Assembly: GCF_004684085.1 (NCBI RefSeq)
Contig: NZ_SRHZ01000051.1
Span: 1-64,000, forward strand
From: Stenotrophomonas maltophilia
Lineage (GTDB): Bacteria; Pseudomonadota; Gammaproteobacteria; Xanthomonadales; Xanthomonadaceae
Direction: 5' to 3'
Length of the DNA stretch: 64,000 nt
Positions 1-11,215 of this stretch are shown here, piece after piece (positions within the stretch are counted from its first letter, which is position 1; each line of letters begins with the position of its first letter). Position numbers and translations under genes: made by a program. The notes beneath the pieces were generated by a model. The model was not told the origin of the DNA. It worked only from the letters and a program-made list of their open reading frames with translations, and made no database searches.

Positions 1-58
1 CATGGCCCGGCGCTACGCGGAGGGTGCGACGTCGGTAGCGCCGGGCCATGCCCGGCGA
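1..58. repeat. SMAG-type (GTAG) palindromic repeat pair, inverted
   Basis: Bases 1-16 are the reverse complement of a GTAG-headed unit, and 35-58 is the same unit in plus orientation: GTAG, then a GCCGGGC/GCCCGGC stem with a CAT loop. This head-to-head pair matches the SMAG family of extragenic palindromes of Stenotrophomonas maltophilia. The left copy is cut by the window edge. Such units lie between genes and may fold in 3' untranslated mRNA. Confidence 0.75.
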
Positions 59-81
59 GCGCAGCGGTGCTCGGACCCGCC

Positions 82-570
82 TCACAGGCGGCTGTAGGAC
101 CAGCTCACCATGCGACCGTCCTTGTACGGCATCACGCCATGGAACGGGCGCGGGTCTGCGTCGAACACCAGCGGCAGGAAGTTGCGGTCGCCCTCCCACA
201 TCGGCAGCGTGTCCAGCTTGTCTAGGTCCACCCACTCCAGCGTGCCTTCGTGGTTGCCGCCGTGAGGGGTGCCCTCGAATCCATCGATGATGAAGACGAA
301 GCCGAGCCAGTCCTCGCCGTGCTTGCCGAAGCCCGGCCAGCTGATGGTGCCGCGCAGGCGCATGCCGGTGCAGTCGATGCCAGCTTCCTCGGCGATTTCG
401 CGGCGCATGCCGGCCGCGACGTCTTCGGTCGGTTCGATCTTGCCGCCCAGACCGTTGTACTTGCCCAGGTGGTGGTCACCGGGCCGGGTGTTGCGATGGA
501 TCATCAGCACCTGGCGACGATCCGGCGACAGCACGTAGCCCAGGGTGGCGACGATCGGGGTGTACGGCAT
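82..570 (-). CDS. NUDIX hydrolase, MutT-like (probable 8-oxo-dGTP diphosphatase)
   Basis: The 162-residue cytosolic protein carries a complete Nudix box at about residues 43-65 (G-x5-E-x7-RE-I-x-EE-x-G-I), the Mg2+-binding site of pyrophosphohydrolases. A small single-domain enzyme of this length usually hydrolyses damaged or surplus nucleoside triphosphates; a MutT-like mutation-avoidance role is the default, but the substrate cannot be read from sequence. It lies 42 bases downstream of the DUF1249 gene on the same strand and may be co-transcribed with it. The next sequence downstream is a SMAG repeat pair. Family assignment is firm, substrate is inference. Confidence 0.9.
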   Translation of the reverse strand: MPYTPIVATLGYVLSPDRRQVLMIHRNTRPGDHHLGKYNGLGGKIEPTEDVAAGMRREIAEEAGIDCTGMRLRGTISWPGFGKHGEDWLGFVFIIDGFEGTPHGGNHEGTLEWVDLDKLDTLPMWEGDRNFLPLVFDADPRPFHGVMPYKDGRMVSWSYSRL

Positions 571-612
571 GGGGCAGCATCCAGCGGCAGGTCAGCCGTG
601 GATTATGGCCGA

Positions 613-1122
613 TCAGCGCACCAGCGACAGGCGGCGTTCGGCGGGTGTGCCTGCGCCATCGGGATCGCGGCGCAGGGTGGCCACGCCATGGCCGCGCTCG
701 GCCAGGTATTCCAGCCACTTGCCGAGGAAGGTGTTCATCCGCATGCGGTGGCTGATCAGCTCCGCCGGCGGCGGGTACAGCCCCATGGTGTCCTGCCAGC
801 GACGGCCGACATAGCAGTGGGTGGTCTCGGCCTGCCGCGCATCGCGGTACAGGCGCACGTAGGCCGATGGATCCGGCTCGCCGGTGACCGGGTCGGCCAG
901 GTCGTAGGTCAGGCGCAGCTCCACCGTGTAGCGGTGGCACTCGATCACGTTCAGGCGGACATCCAAGCCATCACCGATCGAGGAGATGTAGCTGCCCGCC
1001 ACCAGTCCGGCCGGTTCGAACAGGCGCACCAGATGGCGGTAGTTTTCCGCGTACAGGCCCATGAGCCAGCTCAGCCGGCTCAGGCGGGGAATGCGTTCGG
1101 TGCGGGGCAAGGCTCGGGCCAT
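613..1122 (-). CDS. DUF1249 family protein (YqiB-like)
   Basis: A 169-residue protein without signal peptide or membrane segment. The stretch from about residue 20 on ([12 protein letters not shown], then the [10 protein letters not shown] region) matches what I know of DUF1249, whose E. coli member YqiB is of unknown function. In many gammaproteobacteria this gene neighbours a NUDIX hydrolase gene, and here a NUDIX gene also follows 42 bases downstream, so the pair is probably one operon. No catalytic motif is visible. The family call rests on recall of the conserved N-terminal pattern. Confidence 0.8.
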   Translation of the reverse strand: MARALPRTERIPRLSRLSWLMGLYAENYRHLVRLFEPAGLVAGSYISSIGDGLDVRLNVIECHRYTVELRLTYDLADPVTGEPDPSAYVRLYRDARQAETTHCYVGRRWQDTMGLYPPPAELISHRMRMNTFLGKWLEYLAERGHGVATLRRDPDGAGTPAERRLSLVR

Positions 1123-1190
1123 GGGTCGATCCTACACGTTGGTGCTTCAACGTGGGGGCGGGATCACCCCGACCAAAGGGGTCACGCGCC

Positions 1191-2012
1191 TCAATACAGC
1201 TCGCGCTGCAGCCCCAGCGTGGCCAGCACCTTGCTGGAAATCTCCTCGATCGAGGTGTGGGTGGTGCTCAGGGTCGGGATCCGCTCCATCTGGAACATCA
1301 CCTCGGCCGCGGCCACCTCGCGCTTGCAGGTGTCCAGGTTGGCGTAGCGCGAGTTGGGCCGGCGCTCCTGGCGGATCTGCTGCAGGCGGTCCGGGTCGAT
1401 GGTCAGGCCGAACAGCTTGCGCCGGTAGTTGCGCAGGCGCGGCGGCAGGCGGTCACTTTCCAGGTCTTCGTCGGTCAGCGGGTAGTTGGCCGCGCGCACC
1501 CCGTAATGCAGGGCCAGGTAGATGCAGGTGGGCGTCTTGCCGGCGCGCGACACCGCCACCAGGATCACGTCGGCGTCGTCGTAATTCACCGCGATACCGT
1601 CGTCATGGGTCAGCGCGAAGTTCATCGCGTTGATGCGGCGGTGGTAGGTGTCGAAGTCGACCATGCCATGGGCCTGGCCCACACGGTTCACACGCGAACT
1701 GGACAGCTCACGCTCCAGCGGCTCGATGAACGGGGCGAACACATCCAGCATCAGCGCCCCGCTCTCGGCCAGGATCAGGCTCAGGCTCTGGTCCACGCAG
1801 GAGTTCACCACGATCGGCCTGACCTGGTAGCGCTCCCCCGCCGCCTGGATCCTGGAACAGGCTTCCCGGGCTTTTTCGGGGTCGTCGACAAACGACATCC
1901 GGTCGGTAATGAAGCTGAACCCGGAGAACTGGGTCAGCAGGCTATGCCCAATGGTTTCAGCGGTGATACCGGTTCCATCGGAAACGTAGAACACCGGACG
2001 GATGGTCGACAT
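1191..2012 (-). CDS. ppsR: PEP synthetase regulatory protein (bifunctional kinase/pyrophosphorylase, DUF299)
   Basis: This 273-residue protein begins with the DUF299 signature ([19 protein letters not shown], about residues 8-26) and has the P-loop-like VSRAGKTP near residues 150-160. PpsR proteins inactivate PEP synthase by ADP-dependent phosphorylation of the threonine next to its catalytic histidine and reactivate it by phosphate-dependent dephosphorylation. The target gene ppsA is transcribed divergently from the other side of a 144-base intergenic region, which is the expected arrangement. Length is normal for the family. Confidence 0.95.
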   Translation of the reverse strand: MSTIRPVFYVSDGTGITAETIGHSLLTQFSGFSFITDRMSFVDDPEKAREACSRIQAAGERYQVRPIVVNSCVDQSLSLILAESGALMLDVFAPFIEPLERELSSSRVNRVGQAHGMVDFDTYHRRINAMNFALTHDDGIAVNYDDADVILVAVSRAGKTPTCIYLALHYGVRAANYPLTDEDLESDRLPPRLRNYRRKLFGLTIDPDRLQQIRQERRPNSRYANLDTCKREVAAAEVMFQMERIPTLSTTHTSIEEISSKVLATLGLQRELY

Positions 2013-2156
2013 GCGCGCTTTTACCCCCTACGAAGCCTAAAAGAGCCGCCAACACAAGCTTGTGCCGACAGCGGTCTGCCCGGCATCATATCGGCTTCTT
2101 CCTACGGACGCGGCCACTCAGCCCGCCTCGGGCGATGGCCAAACGGAGCATCGCGC

Positions 2157-4535
<2,379 letters not shown>

Positions 4536-4597
4536 TGCCGTAAAGGCCGCAGGCTGACGTCGTGTTCATCGGCGTCAGCCGATACTGCTGCTGCATG

Positions 4598-4621
4598 CAA
4601 GCCCCGCCTCTGCGGGGCTTG
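4598..4621 (+). terminator. intrinsic terminator of ppsA
   Basis: A perfect 10-bp stem (CAAGCCCCGC / GCGGGGCTTG) with a CTCT loop starts 63 bases after the ppsA stop codon. It is followed by only a weak T-rich stretch, but nothing else between ppsA and the mscS-type gene could end transcription. Confidence 0.75.
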
Positions 4622-4689
4622 CTGTTTCTGGCGTCCGTGCACGCCACGCGCACCTCGCGCCTGTCCCGCAGCAGCAAAGGAATTCCCGC

Positions 4690-5583
4690 ATGATCGCCGC
4701 CGCACCGCCCTCGCCCGCCGCAACGCCCTGGTTCCACTCGCTCGACTGGCAGCACCTGCTGGAGACCTACGGTGTGCCGTTGCTGGCCGCCATCGTGGTG
4801 CTGCTGATTGGCATGTGGGTGGCACGACGTCTGTCCAACGCGATGCCGCGCGCCACTGCACGCATGGGTGTGGACCCGATGCTGGGTACCTTCCTGCGCA
4901 ACGTGGTCTATGCCACTTCGTTGGTGATCGTGGCGCTATTGGCCATCGACACGCTGGGCGTGAAGATCACCCCGCTGCTGGCCGTGCTCGGCACCGCTGG
5001 CCTGGCCGTTGGCCTGGCACTGAAGGATTCGCTGTCCAACATCGCCTCGGGCGTGATGCTGGTGACGCTGCGCCCGTTCCGCGTGGGCGATGTGGTGACC
5101 GTGGCTGGGCAGACCGGCACCGTGCGCGAAGTGCGCATCTTCCAGACCGTGCTTACCGGTGCCGACAACCAGCACACCACCATCCCAAACACGCTGATCA
5201 CCGCCGCACCGATCATCAATCTGACTGCCGAACCGACGCGCCGCGTCGAACTGGTGATCGGCATCGGCTACGAGGACAACATCCAGCTGGCACGCGATAC
5301 CGCGCTGGCGCTGATGAAAGCCGATCCGCGCGTGCTGCAGACGCCGGCACCGGACGTGGTGGTGTACGAGCTGGGTGCGCATGCAATCAACCTGGGCATC
5401 CGCTGCTACGTGAAGTCGGCCGACTGGTTCGGCACCAAGGTCACGTTGCTGGAGCAGCTGAAGCTGGGCTATGACAAGGCCGGCATCAACATCCCGTACC
5501 CGCAGCAGGACATGCACCTGTATCTGCACGGCAAGGATGGCGGGGTGATAGAGGCTGACGCGCTGGTGCGCGACAAGCCCTGA
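4690..5583 (+). CDS. MscS-family mechanosensitive ion channel
   Basis: A 297-residue inner-membrane protein with three hydrophobic helices in the first 125 residues (about 28-46, 73-92 and 97-118). The third is the Gly/Ala-rich pore helix (GTAGLAVGLALKDSLSN), followed by the beta domain segment LRPFRVGDVV that defines MscS. These channels open under membrane tension and release solutes on osmotic downshock. The AAAGGA at 4675-4680 is a usable ribosome site for the ATG at 4690. The length is close to E. coli MscS (286 residues). It stands alone after the ppsA terminator. Confidence 0.93.
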   Translation: MIAAAPPSPAATPWFHSLDWQHLLETYGVPLLAAIVVLLIGMWVARRLSNAMPRATARMGVDPMLGTFLRNVVYATSLVIVALLAIDTLGVKITPLLAVLGTAGLAVGLALKDSLSNIASGVMLVTLRPFRVGDVVTVAGQTGTVREVRIFQTVLTGADNQHTTIPNTLITAAPIINLTAEPTRRVELVIGIGYEDNIQLARDTALALMKADPRVLQTPAPDVVVYELGAHAINLGIRCYVKSADWFGTKVTLLEQLKLGYDKAGINIPYPQQDMHLYLHGKDGGVIEADALVRDKP

Positions 5584-5591
5584 TCCATGCG

Positions 5592-5615
5592 GTAGTGCCG
5601 ACCAACGGTCGGCAC
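5592..5615 (+). repeat. SMAG-type palindromic repeat
   Basis: GTAG at 5592 is followed by a stem TGCCGACC/GGTCGGCA with an AAC loop. It lies just after the stop codon of the mechanosensitive channel gene, in the convergent gap with the reductase gene. Confidence 0.8.
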
Positions 5616-5636
5616 CCACCCCACCTCCATACTCCG

Positions 5637-5659
5637 GTAGTGCCGGCCGCTGGCCGGCA
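5637..5659 (+). repeat. SMAG-type palindromic repeat
   Basis: GTAG at 5637 then TGCCGGCC-GCT-GGCCGGCA. It is the second unit in the same gap, direct relative to the one at 5592, so this is a head-to-tail SMAG dimer. Confidence 0.8.
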
Positions 5660-5669
5660 GCCTCCAGAA

Positions 5670-6794
5670 TCAAGCAGCGACGCTTTCTTCCAACGTCGGG
5701 TAATCGGTGAAGCCGACCGCACCACCGCCAAAGAACGTCGCACGATCCGGCGGATTCAGTTCCGCCCCCAGGCGCAGGCGCTCCGGCAGGTCCGGGTTGG
5801 CGATGAAGGGGCGACCGAAGCCGATCAGGTCGGCCCAGCCTTCCGCCAATGCCTGCTCGGCGCGCTCGGCGGTGTACTTGCCGGCATAGATCAGCGTGCC
5901 CGGGTAAACCATGCGCAGCGCCTGCTTGAAGGCCACCGGCATCGGCGGGGCATCGTCCCAGTCGGCCTCGGCAATGTGCAGGTAACCCACACCCAGTCCA
6001 CCCAGCAGGTGTGCGGCAGCCAGATAGGTCGCCTGCGGCGTATCGTCCACCGCACCCTGCAGCGTAGTCAGCGGCGCCAGGCGCACGCCCACGCGCTCGC
6101 CACCGGCAACCTCGACCACCGCCTGCACCACCTCGCGCAGGAAGCGCAGGCGATTCTGCAGCGCGCCGCCGTAGCCATCGGTGCGCCGGTTGGCCTGGGA
6201 ATCAATGAACTGGTTGATCAGGTAGCCGTTGGCGCCGTGCAGTTCCACACCATCAAATCCCGCGGCCAGCGCATTGCGGGTGGCCTGCGCGTAGTCGGCG
6301 ATGATGCCGGGGATCTCGTCCTCGGCCAGCGCGCGCGGCATCGAGTGCTGGATCATCTCGCCCACGCCCGCCTTCGGACCGGCGCCCGTGGGATCGACGA
6401 ACACCTTCACGCCTTCGGCCAGCAGCGCCGACGACGACACCGGCGCGACGCCGCCCGGTTGCAGCGCCACGTGCGAAACACTGCCCACGTGCCACAACTG
6501 GGCGTAGATGCGACCACCGGCGGCGTGCACCGCATCGGTCACTTGGCGCCAGCCCTGCACCTGCTCGGCGCTGTGGATGCCCGGGGTCCAGGCGTAGCCC
6601 TGGCCCTGCGGGCTGATCTGGGTGCCTTCGCTGACGATCAGGCCGGCGCTGGCGCGCTGCGCGTAGTAGGCAGCCATTTCCGCGGTGGCAACGTTGCCGC
6701 CGGCGGCACGCGAGCGGGTCATCGGCGGCATCACGATGCGGTTGGCCAGCGTCAGCGCGCCCAGGCGGTGGGGAGTGAACAACATGACGGACAT
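5670..6794 (-). CDS. alkene reductase, old yellow enzyme family (NemA-like)
   Basis: An FMN-dependent TIM-barrel reductase of 374 residues with the start chosen here. Visible family marks: LANRIVMPPMTRSRA at the N-terminus, the central substrate/FMN segment GFDGVELHGANGYLINQF, the RTDGYGGALQNR motif, and DLIGFGRPFIANPDLP near the end. NemA-type members reduce activated C=C bonds of electrophiles such as N-ethylmaleimide or nitrate esters with NADPH. Start codons at 6794 or 6785 (MLFTPHRL) fit homologues; the open frame extends to 6860 but adds unlikely sequence. Cytosolic and monocistronic. Confidence 0.92.
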   Translation of the reverse strand: MSVMLFTPHRLGALTLANRIVMPPMTRSRAAGGNVATAEMAAYYAQRASAGLIVSEGTQISPQGQGYAWTPGIHSAEQVQGWRQVTDAVHAAGGRIYAQLWHVGSVSHVALQPGGVAPVSSSALLAEGVKVFVDPTGAGPKAGVGEMIQHSMPRALAEDEIPGIIADYAQATRNALAAGFDGVELHGANGYLINQFIDSQANRRTDGYGGALQNRLRFLREVVQAVVEVAGGERVGVRLAPLTTLQGAVDDTPQATYLAAAHLLGGLGVGYLHIAEADWDDAPPMPVAFKQALRMVYPGTLIYAGKYTAERAEQALAEGWADLIGFGRPFIANPDLPERLRLGAELNPPDRATFFGGGAVGFTDYPTLEESVAA

Positions 6795-6923
6795 CTCTTG
6801 CGGGGGAGTGCCGGCAAGAATGGGGATCGCCTGCGACATGCAACAGGCGTGCGCTGGCAAAACAATTGTTCCCCCAAGGCAAGGATCACCCGGTTCGAGG
6901 GCTCATCCACGCATGGCGTGGCT

Positions 6924-7799
6924 TTACTCCAGCCTTGGCTCGATCTTTACCGCGCCATGCGCCACGCGGTCATAACAAGTGCGCACCACTTCTTCGCCGT
7001 ACTTCAACTCCAAGCGGCGCACGATGAAGTGGCCGCGCGCCATGTCCTGGTAGTAGTCGGTAAACATGGTATTCAGTGTTGCACCGGCGGCAGCACCGAC
7101 GATCGGCACCGCCTGTGCGGCAAATTTCTCGGTGACCACCACACCGAAGCGCGCCGCCACCTTCTCCACCATCTTCGCCAGCAGCTTGCCCGCCTCCTTC
7201 GGTGCCACGCCCAGGGTCAGGTCGCGGCCGGTCACCACGCGCCCGGCCAGCTCGGCCGACAGGTGGCGCATCACATCGGTGGTGAAGCCGCGGGCCAGGT
7301 AATAGCCGGTCTCGCTGGCGTCATCGCGCGGCGAATTGCCCCCCAATGCGAACACCTCCAGGCAGGCCTGGCGGGTACTGAACTCGGACAGGTCGAAACC
7401 CTCGCTGCGGGCCACGTCGGCCACGGCACGCATCATGATGGTGGTCGACACCGGCAGCTCGATGAACAGCGCTGCGAAGCCGAAGGCACCGCCAACCGCC
7501 CCCGAGGTGGCGGCCGCCAGTTTGTGCCAGCGGGTGGACGCCCCCTTGCCGGGGGTGTTGTCCATGCTCCACAGCGCGGCCTGCGCCGATTTGGTCAGCG
7601 CTGCCTGCACCGCACCGTGGATGCGGTTGGAGACCGAGCTGGGCAGCGCCTTCACCGCGAACTCCAGCGGCGTGCCGACCAGATTGGCCATGCGCGCGGT
7701 CAGCGTCGGCGCTTCCAGCAGGGCCACCGCCCGCTGCAGGTCGGACCAGTCGCCGGCGTCGTGGGCAATATCGCGAGGGAGCAGGATGGGCTCGTTCAT
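6924..7799 (-). CDS. EcsC family protein
   Basis: A 291-residue protein with the EcsC-family core at about residues 90-270: a Gly/Ala-rich hydrophobic stretch (AATSGAVGGAFGFAALF), FIELPVSTTIMMRAVADVARSEG, and a second hydrophobic stretch (AAQAVPIVGAAAGATLNTMF). The family is named after the B. subtilis ABC transporter-associated EcsC; its biochemical role is unknown and it is probably membrane-associated. No obvious operon partner is present: the reductase gene downstream is 130 bases away. The start ATG at 7799 gives a sensible N-terminus. Confidence 0.85.
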   Translation of the reverse strand: MNEPILLPRDIAHDAGDWSDLQRAVALLEAPTLTARMANLVGTPLEFAVKALPSSVSNRIHGAVQAALTKSAQAALWSMDNTPGKGASTRWHKLAAATSGAVGGAFGFAALFIELPVSTTIMMRAVADVARSEGFDLSEFSTRQACLEVFALGGNSPRDDASETGYYLARGFTTDVMRHLSAELAGRVVTGRDLTLGVAPKEAGKLLAKMVEKVAARFGVVVTEKFAAQAVPIVGAAAGATLNTMFTDYYQDMARGHFIVRRLELKYGEEVVRTCYDRVAHGAVKIEPRLE

Positions 7800-7852
7800 G
7801 GCGCCGATCTTAGCGCCATGGAGTTGAACGGTTCGTCGCGGGGCACGACAGC

Positions 7853-7891
7853 GGGGTCAGAGCCCTTTCCACTGGAAGGGGAACCGACCCC
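7853..7891. repeat. imperfect 39-bp palindrome, probable dispersed repeat
   Basis: GGGGTC...CCCTTTCC-ACT-GGAAGGG...GACCCC folds on itself with short mismatches. It lies in the gap between the orn and EcsC genes, next to a SMAG pair. Similar GGGGTC/GACCCC palindromes are, from memory, frequent in Stenotrophomonas and Xanthomonas intergenic DNA. Confidence 0.5.
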
Positions 7892-7898
7892 GGCGCCT

Positions 7899-7962
7899 TG
7901 CCGGCCAGCGGCCGGCACTGCCAGTTCGCGTGTCACGCGGTAGCGCCGGGCCATGCCCGGCG
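7899..7962. repeat. SMAG-type repeat pair, inverted
   Basis: A minus-oriented unit at 7899-7922 (stem TGCCGGCC-AGC-GGCCGGCA; head GCAG instead of GTAG) faces a plus-oriented unit at 7940-7962 (GTAG then CGCCGGGC-CAT-GCCCGGCG). The pair sits directly downstream of the orn stop codon. Confidence 0.75.
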
Positions 7963-7969
7963 TCGTTGT

Positions 7970-8542
7970 TCAGGCAACCGGCAGGCCGGAAAGCGCACCC
8001 ATGAACTGGCGGTAGTGGCGCAGCTCGGCGATCGAGTCGTGCACGTCGCTCAGCGCGGTGTGGTTGCTGTTCTTGCCGACGCCAGCGGCCACGGCCGGCG
8101 CCCAGCGCTTGGCCAGTTCCTTCACCGTTGAAACGTCCAGGTTGCGATAGTGGAAGTACTTCTCCAAGCGCGGCATCTGGCGGTGGAGGAAACGACGGTC
8201 CTGACAGATCGAGTTGCCGCACATCGGCGAAAGGCCGGCCGGGATCCATTGCGCCAGGAAGTTCACGGTCTGCGCCTCGGCCTGGGCCAGCGTGGTGGTG
8301 CTGTCCACCACGCGCTGCCACAGGCCCGAACGGCGGTGCTGGTTACGGTTCCACTCGTCCATCGCTTCCAGCGTTTCCAGCGGGTGATGGATGGCGAATT
8401 CCGGGCCCTCGGCCAGCACATTGAGCTGGGCATCGGTCACCACCGTGGCGATCTCGATGATCGAATCGTTATCGGTATCCAACCCGGTCATTTCCAGGTC
8501 GATCCAGATCAGTCGCTCGTTGGCCGCGCCGGTGTCCGCCAT
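7970..8542 (-). CDS. orn: oligoribonuclease
   Basis: This 190-residue DEDDh 3'-5' exonuclease degrades 2-5 nt RNA and the c-di-GMP breakdown product pGpG. The first catalytic motif, [11 protein letters not shown] at residues 12-22, gives D15 and E17. The central N-S-I-C-Q-D motif ([11 protein letters not shown]) and the C-terminal H-x4-D motif ([10 protein letters not shown]) are also present. Length and N-terminus match family members. It is a single gene between tadA and the EcsC-family gene, all on the minus strand. Confidence 0.96.
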   Translation of the reverse strand: MADTGAANERLIWIDLEMTGLDTDNDSIIEIATVVTDAQLNVLAEGPEFAIHHPLETLEAMDEWNRNQHRRSGLWQRVVDSTTTLAQAEAQTVNFLAQWIPAGLSPMCGNSICQDRRFLHRQMPRLEKYFHYRNLDVSTVKELAKRWAPAVAAGVGKNSNHTALSDVHDSIAELRHYRQFMGALSGLPVA

Positions 8543-8617
8543 TGTGTCGCCTCGTTGCTGGGCAGGCGCGCGGCCTACCGGTAATGGAAAGAGGCGCCCA
8601 TCATACCCTTTCGCCCC

Positions 8618-9142
8618 TCAGCCCTCGCTGGCGTGGTCTTCCAGCAACAGCGGCGGCTTGCCACGCTTGGCGCGGAAATAATTGGTCAGGCGCGTACTGG
8701 CTTCCTTGGCCAGCACCCCGCCGTGAATCTCCACGCGGTGGTTGTGGCGGGCGTCGCCAATGAGGTCGAACACGCTGCCGCAGGCACCGGTCTTGGGGTC
8801 GCTGGCGCCGTAGACCAGGCGCGAGACACGTGCATGCACGATTGCCATTGCACACATCGCACACGGCTCCAGGGTCACATACAGCGTGCTGCCAAGCAGG
8901 CGATGATTGGCCAGCAACTTTCCGCCGGCCCGCATGGCCACGATCTCGGCGTGCGCACTGGGATCGTGCGAGGCGATGTTGAGATTCCAGCCCTCGCCCA
9001 GCAGCTGCCCATCGGAACCCACCAGCACGGCGCCCACCGGAATTTCGTCGAACTCGCGCTGCGCGCGCTCGGCCAGCGCCAGCGCGTGGCGCATCCAGTG
9101 TTCATCGGTGTCGTGCACCGGCACACCCAGGGCATCGGTCAT
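8618..9142 (-). CDS. tadA: tRNA-specific adenosine deaminase
   Basis: TadA makes inosine at the wobble position of tRNA-Arg(ACG). With the ATG at 9142 it has 174 residues and the zinc-dependent deaminase signatures: HAE at residues 64-66 (E66 is the proton shuttle) and PCAMC at 93-97, whose two cysteines bind zinc with H64. DPKTGACGS follows, as in family members. The open frame extends 16 codons further upstream, but that part is arginine-rich and unlike the family. Cytosolic, essential in most bacteria. Confidence 0.93.
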   Translation of the reverse strand: MTDALGVPVHDTDEHWMRHALALAERAQREFDEIPVGAVLVGSDGQLLGEGWNLNIASHDPSAHAEIVAMRAGGKLLANHRLLGSTLYVTLEPCAMCAMAIVHARVSRLVYGASDPKTGACGSVFDLIGDARHNHRVEIHGGVLAKEASTRLTNYFRAKRGKPPLLLEDHASEG

Positions 9143-9217
9143 GGCGGTTCTCGCGTGAGTACAGGGCCAGGATGGCCGCCGGGGCCGCATTGTACGCCCG
9201 CGGCCGTGCAGGCGCCG

Positions 9218-9577
9218 CTAGCGCGCGTCGAAGCGCTCGCGGGCCGCATCCAGCACCGGGAAATTGTGCTCGGCCCATCGGTCCAGGGCGGACAGCGTCT
9301 CGACCAGGCCGCGCGCGACCTCGGTCAACCGGTACTCGACATGCAGCGGCATGCTACCCAGGTCACACCGCTCGACCAGGCCATTGCGCTCCAGCTGCCG
9401 CAGGGTCTGGGTCAGCACCTTCTGCGAGATGCCTTCGATCTTCCGCAGCAGCGCACCGTTGCGTTGCGGGCCCTGCGCCAACGCCGGCAACAACAGCATC
9501 ACCCACTTGCCGGAGATCAGCGCCAGCGCATCGCGCGCCGAGCAATCGGCGGCATAGACATCTCCGGGAAAGGCCAT
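9218..9577 (-). CDS. HxlR-family transcriptional regulator
   Basis: A 119-residue winged-helix protein: CSARDALALISGKWVMLLLPAL at the start, then GISQKVLTQTLRQLERNGLVER as recognition helix and wing, both typical of HxlR. The cysteine at about residue 12 is common in redox-sensing members (YodB type). It is divergent from the quinone-reductase gene at 9656 with a 78-base gap, so it probably controls that gene in response to quinones or electrophiles. The start has GAGG 7 bases upstream; the open frame runs further but only as antisense of the neighbour. Confidence 0.9.
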   Translation of the reverse strand: MAFPGDVYAADCSARDALALISGKWVMLLLPALAQGPQRNGALLRKIEGISQKVLTQTLRQLERNGLVERCDLGSMPLHVEYRLTEVARGLVETLSALDRWAEHNFPVLDAARERFDAR

Positions 9578-9655
9578 GGTTACCTCAAGGTGCGTAATTG
9601 CCGGGGCATACCGGCGCCGCGAGGATGGTCGCACACTCCTCGAACACCTCGCCCC

Positions 9656-10423
9656 ATGCGCGCCCTGATCCTGCTTGCCCACCCCGAATCCCGCTCCTTC
9701 AACGCCCACCTGGCCGTGCAGGCGGCCGAGCAGCTGCGGCACGACCACCTGCAGGTGGATGTGGTCGACCTGTATGCGGAAGGCTTCGATCCGCTGGAAG
9801 CGGCCTGCCACCATCGGCAACGTCTGCAGCCCGACCGCTTCGATGCCCAGCGTGAACAACGCTACAGCGCCGAACACGACCAGCTGCCCGCCGATGTGCA
9901 GCGTCACCTGCAACTGCTGCGGGCTGCGGACCTGGTGATCCTGCAGTTCCCGCTGTGGTGGTTCGCGGCGCCGGCCATCCTCAAGGGCTGGCTGGACCGC
10001 GTGATGGTGTATGGGCCGATGTACAACAGCCGGCAACGTCACGAACATGGCGTGATGCAGGGCAAGCGTGCGTTGCTGAGCGTCACCACCGGCTCATCCG
10101 CACGGGCATGCGCGGTCGATGGCCGCGAAGGCGATACCCGGCTGTTGCTGTGGCCGTTGATGTACAGCCTGCGCTACGTCGGCTTCGAGGTGATGGAGCC
10201 GCATGTAGTGAACGGCGTGCGTTCAGGGCTTGCAGCGGAACGCGTACAGGCCCACGACGAAGCGCTGGCTGCAGCCACCCTTTCCTACCGCGAGCGACTG
10301 ACGCACTGGCGGCAGTGGCCGACCGTGCCCTTCAACAATAGCGGGGACTTCGAGGATGGCGTGGCGCTGCGCGCGGAAGCGACTGCCTACAGTCCCTTCA
10401 TCCGCCATCGCAACGCGGGATGA
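9656..10423 (+). CDS. NAD(P)H dehydrogenase (quinone), flavodoxin-like fold
   Basis: A 255-residue NQO1/KefF-family reductase. It begins with the flavin-phosphate-binding segment RALILLAHPESRSFN, followed by DLYAEGFDP and LVILQFPLWWFAAPAILKGWLDRV, the hallmark of the family, and later TTGSSA. These enzymes reduce quinones by two electrons with FAD or FMN. The divergent HxlR regulator suggests induction by quinones or electrophiles. The ATG at 9656 is 78 bases from the regulator start, a normal divergent promoter space. Confidence 0.9.
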   Translation: MRALILLAHPESRSFNAHLAVQAAEQLRHDHLQVDVVDLYAEGFDPLEAACHHRQRLQPDRFDAQREQRYSAEHDQLPADVQRHLQLLRAADLVILQFPLWWFAAPAILKGWLDRVMVYGPMYNSRQRHEHGVMQGKRALLSVTTGSSARACAVDGREGDTRLLLWPLMYSLRYVGFEVMEPHVVNGVRSGLAAERVQAHDEALAAATLSYRERLTHWRQWPTVPFNNSGDFEDGVALRAEATAYSPFIRHRNAG

Positions 10424-10490
10424 ACCGCGCCTGCAGGCGCGGCCGGAAAGCTTCATACTGCGCATTCCTGTCAAGCACCTTGGTGAACAC

Positions 10491-10928
10491 ATGACCACCC
10501 TCCGTCCCTCTCGCGCCGACGACGGCGCCGCCCTTGTCGACCTCTGGCGCCGCGCCGTCGACGCCACCCACGACTTCCTCAGCACTGAAGATCGCCAGGC
10601 GATCGATGCCGAAGTCGCCGGTTTCCTGCCGCAGGCGCCGATGACCGTTGCTGTCGATGCGAAGGATCGGCCGCTGGGTTTCATGCTGATCGACGGCACG
10701 CACATGGAAGCGCTGTTCATCGATCCGGACGTACGTGGCACCGGCATCGGCCGGCAGCTGCTGCAGCACGCACTGGCCCAGCATCCGCAGCTGAGTACTG
10801 ACGTCAACGAACAGAACGCACAGGCCGTCGGCTTCTACCTGCGCATGGGCTTCGTCGAAAGCGGCCGCTCACCGCTCGATTCGCAAGGCCGTCCGTATCC
10901 GCTGATCCACCTTCGGCACAACGGCTGA
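10491..10928 (+). CDS. yjaB: GNAT acetyltransferase, YjaB-like
   Basis: A 145-residue GNAT domain that can be aligned from memory along its length with E. coli YjaB: WRRAVDATHDFLS near residues 19-31, the acetyl-CoA-binding loop DPDVRGTGIGRQLL near 82-95, and VNEQNAQAVGFYLRMGFV at about 104-121. The acceptor substrate of YjaB is not known to me. It lies 67 bases after the quinone reductase gene on the same strand and could be read through from it. Confidence 0.88.
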   Translation: MTTLRPSRADDGAALVDLWRRAVDATHDFLSTEDRQAIDAEVAGFLPQAPMTVAVDAKDRPLGFMLIDGTHMEALFIDPDVRGTGIGRQLLQHALAQHPQLSTDVNEQNAQAVGFYLRMGFVESGRSPLDSQGRPYPLIHLRHNG

Positions 10929-10986
10929 CATCCGTCGGCAGCAGCCACGTGCTAGCGTGGCTGCTTTCGACCAAGGAATGCCGTGC

Positions 10987-11193
10987 ATGGATGGTGCAAA
11001 AGCCCTGCTGACCCTGTTTGCGCTGGGCATCAGCCTGGTCTGGATCCTGGTGCCGTTCGCCATCTTCGCGGTGCGCAACCTGCTGCGTGAGGTACTGGTC
11101 GAGCAGCGCCGTACCAATGAACTTCTCGAGCATATCGGCGGATACCGCATTCCGAAGCCGCAACCCGAACCAACCGTCTGGCGCGCGCCCTGA
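10987..11193 (+). CDS. small single-pass membrane protein, unknown function
   Basis: A 68-residue protein with one membrane helix (about residues 7-27, rich in L, F, A, V) and a charged cytosolic-looking tail ending in PKPQPEP. AAGGA at 10974-10978 with 8 bases of spacing selects the ATG at 10987 over the ATG at 10978. No family is recognised. It shares a strand with the acetyltransferase gene 58 bases upstream. Confidence 0.6.
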   Translation: MDGAKALLTLFALGISLVWILVPFAIFAVRNLLREVLVEQRRTNELLEHIGGYRIPKPQPEPTVWRAP

Positions 11194-11215
11194 GCAGAAA
11201 CGTGGCAGGCCCGGA

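Noticed and set aside
1123-1190. Hairpin GTGACCCC/GGGGTGAT as ppsR terminator
   Set aside because: The stem is short and mismatched and no T-run follows; evidence too weak.
1152-2156. Upstream extension of ppsA
   Set aside because: It is antisense to ppsR; homologues begin at the TTG at 2157 (MNENILW).
5595-7943. 782-codon plus-strand open frame opposite the OYE and EcsC genes
   Set aside because: It spans two well-supported minus-strand genes and a SMAG dimer; composition is that of a high-GC shadow frame.
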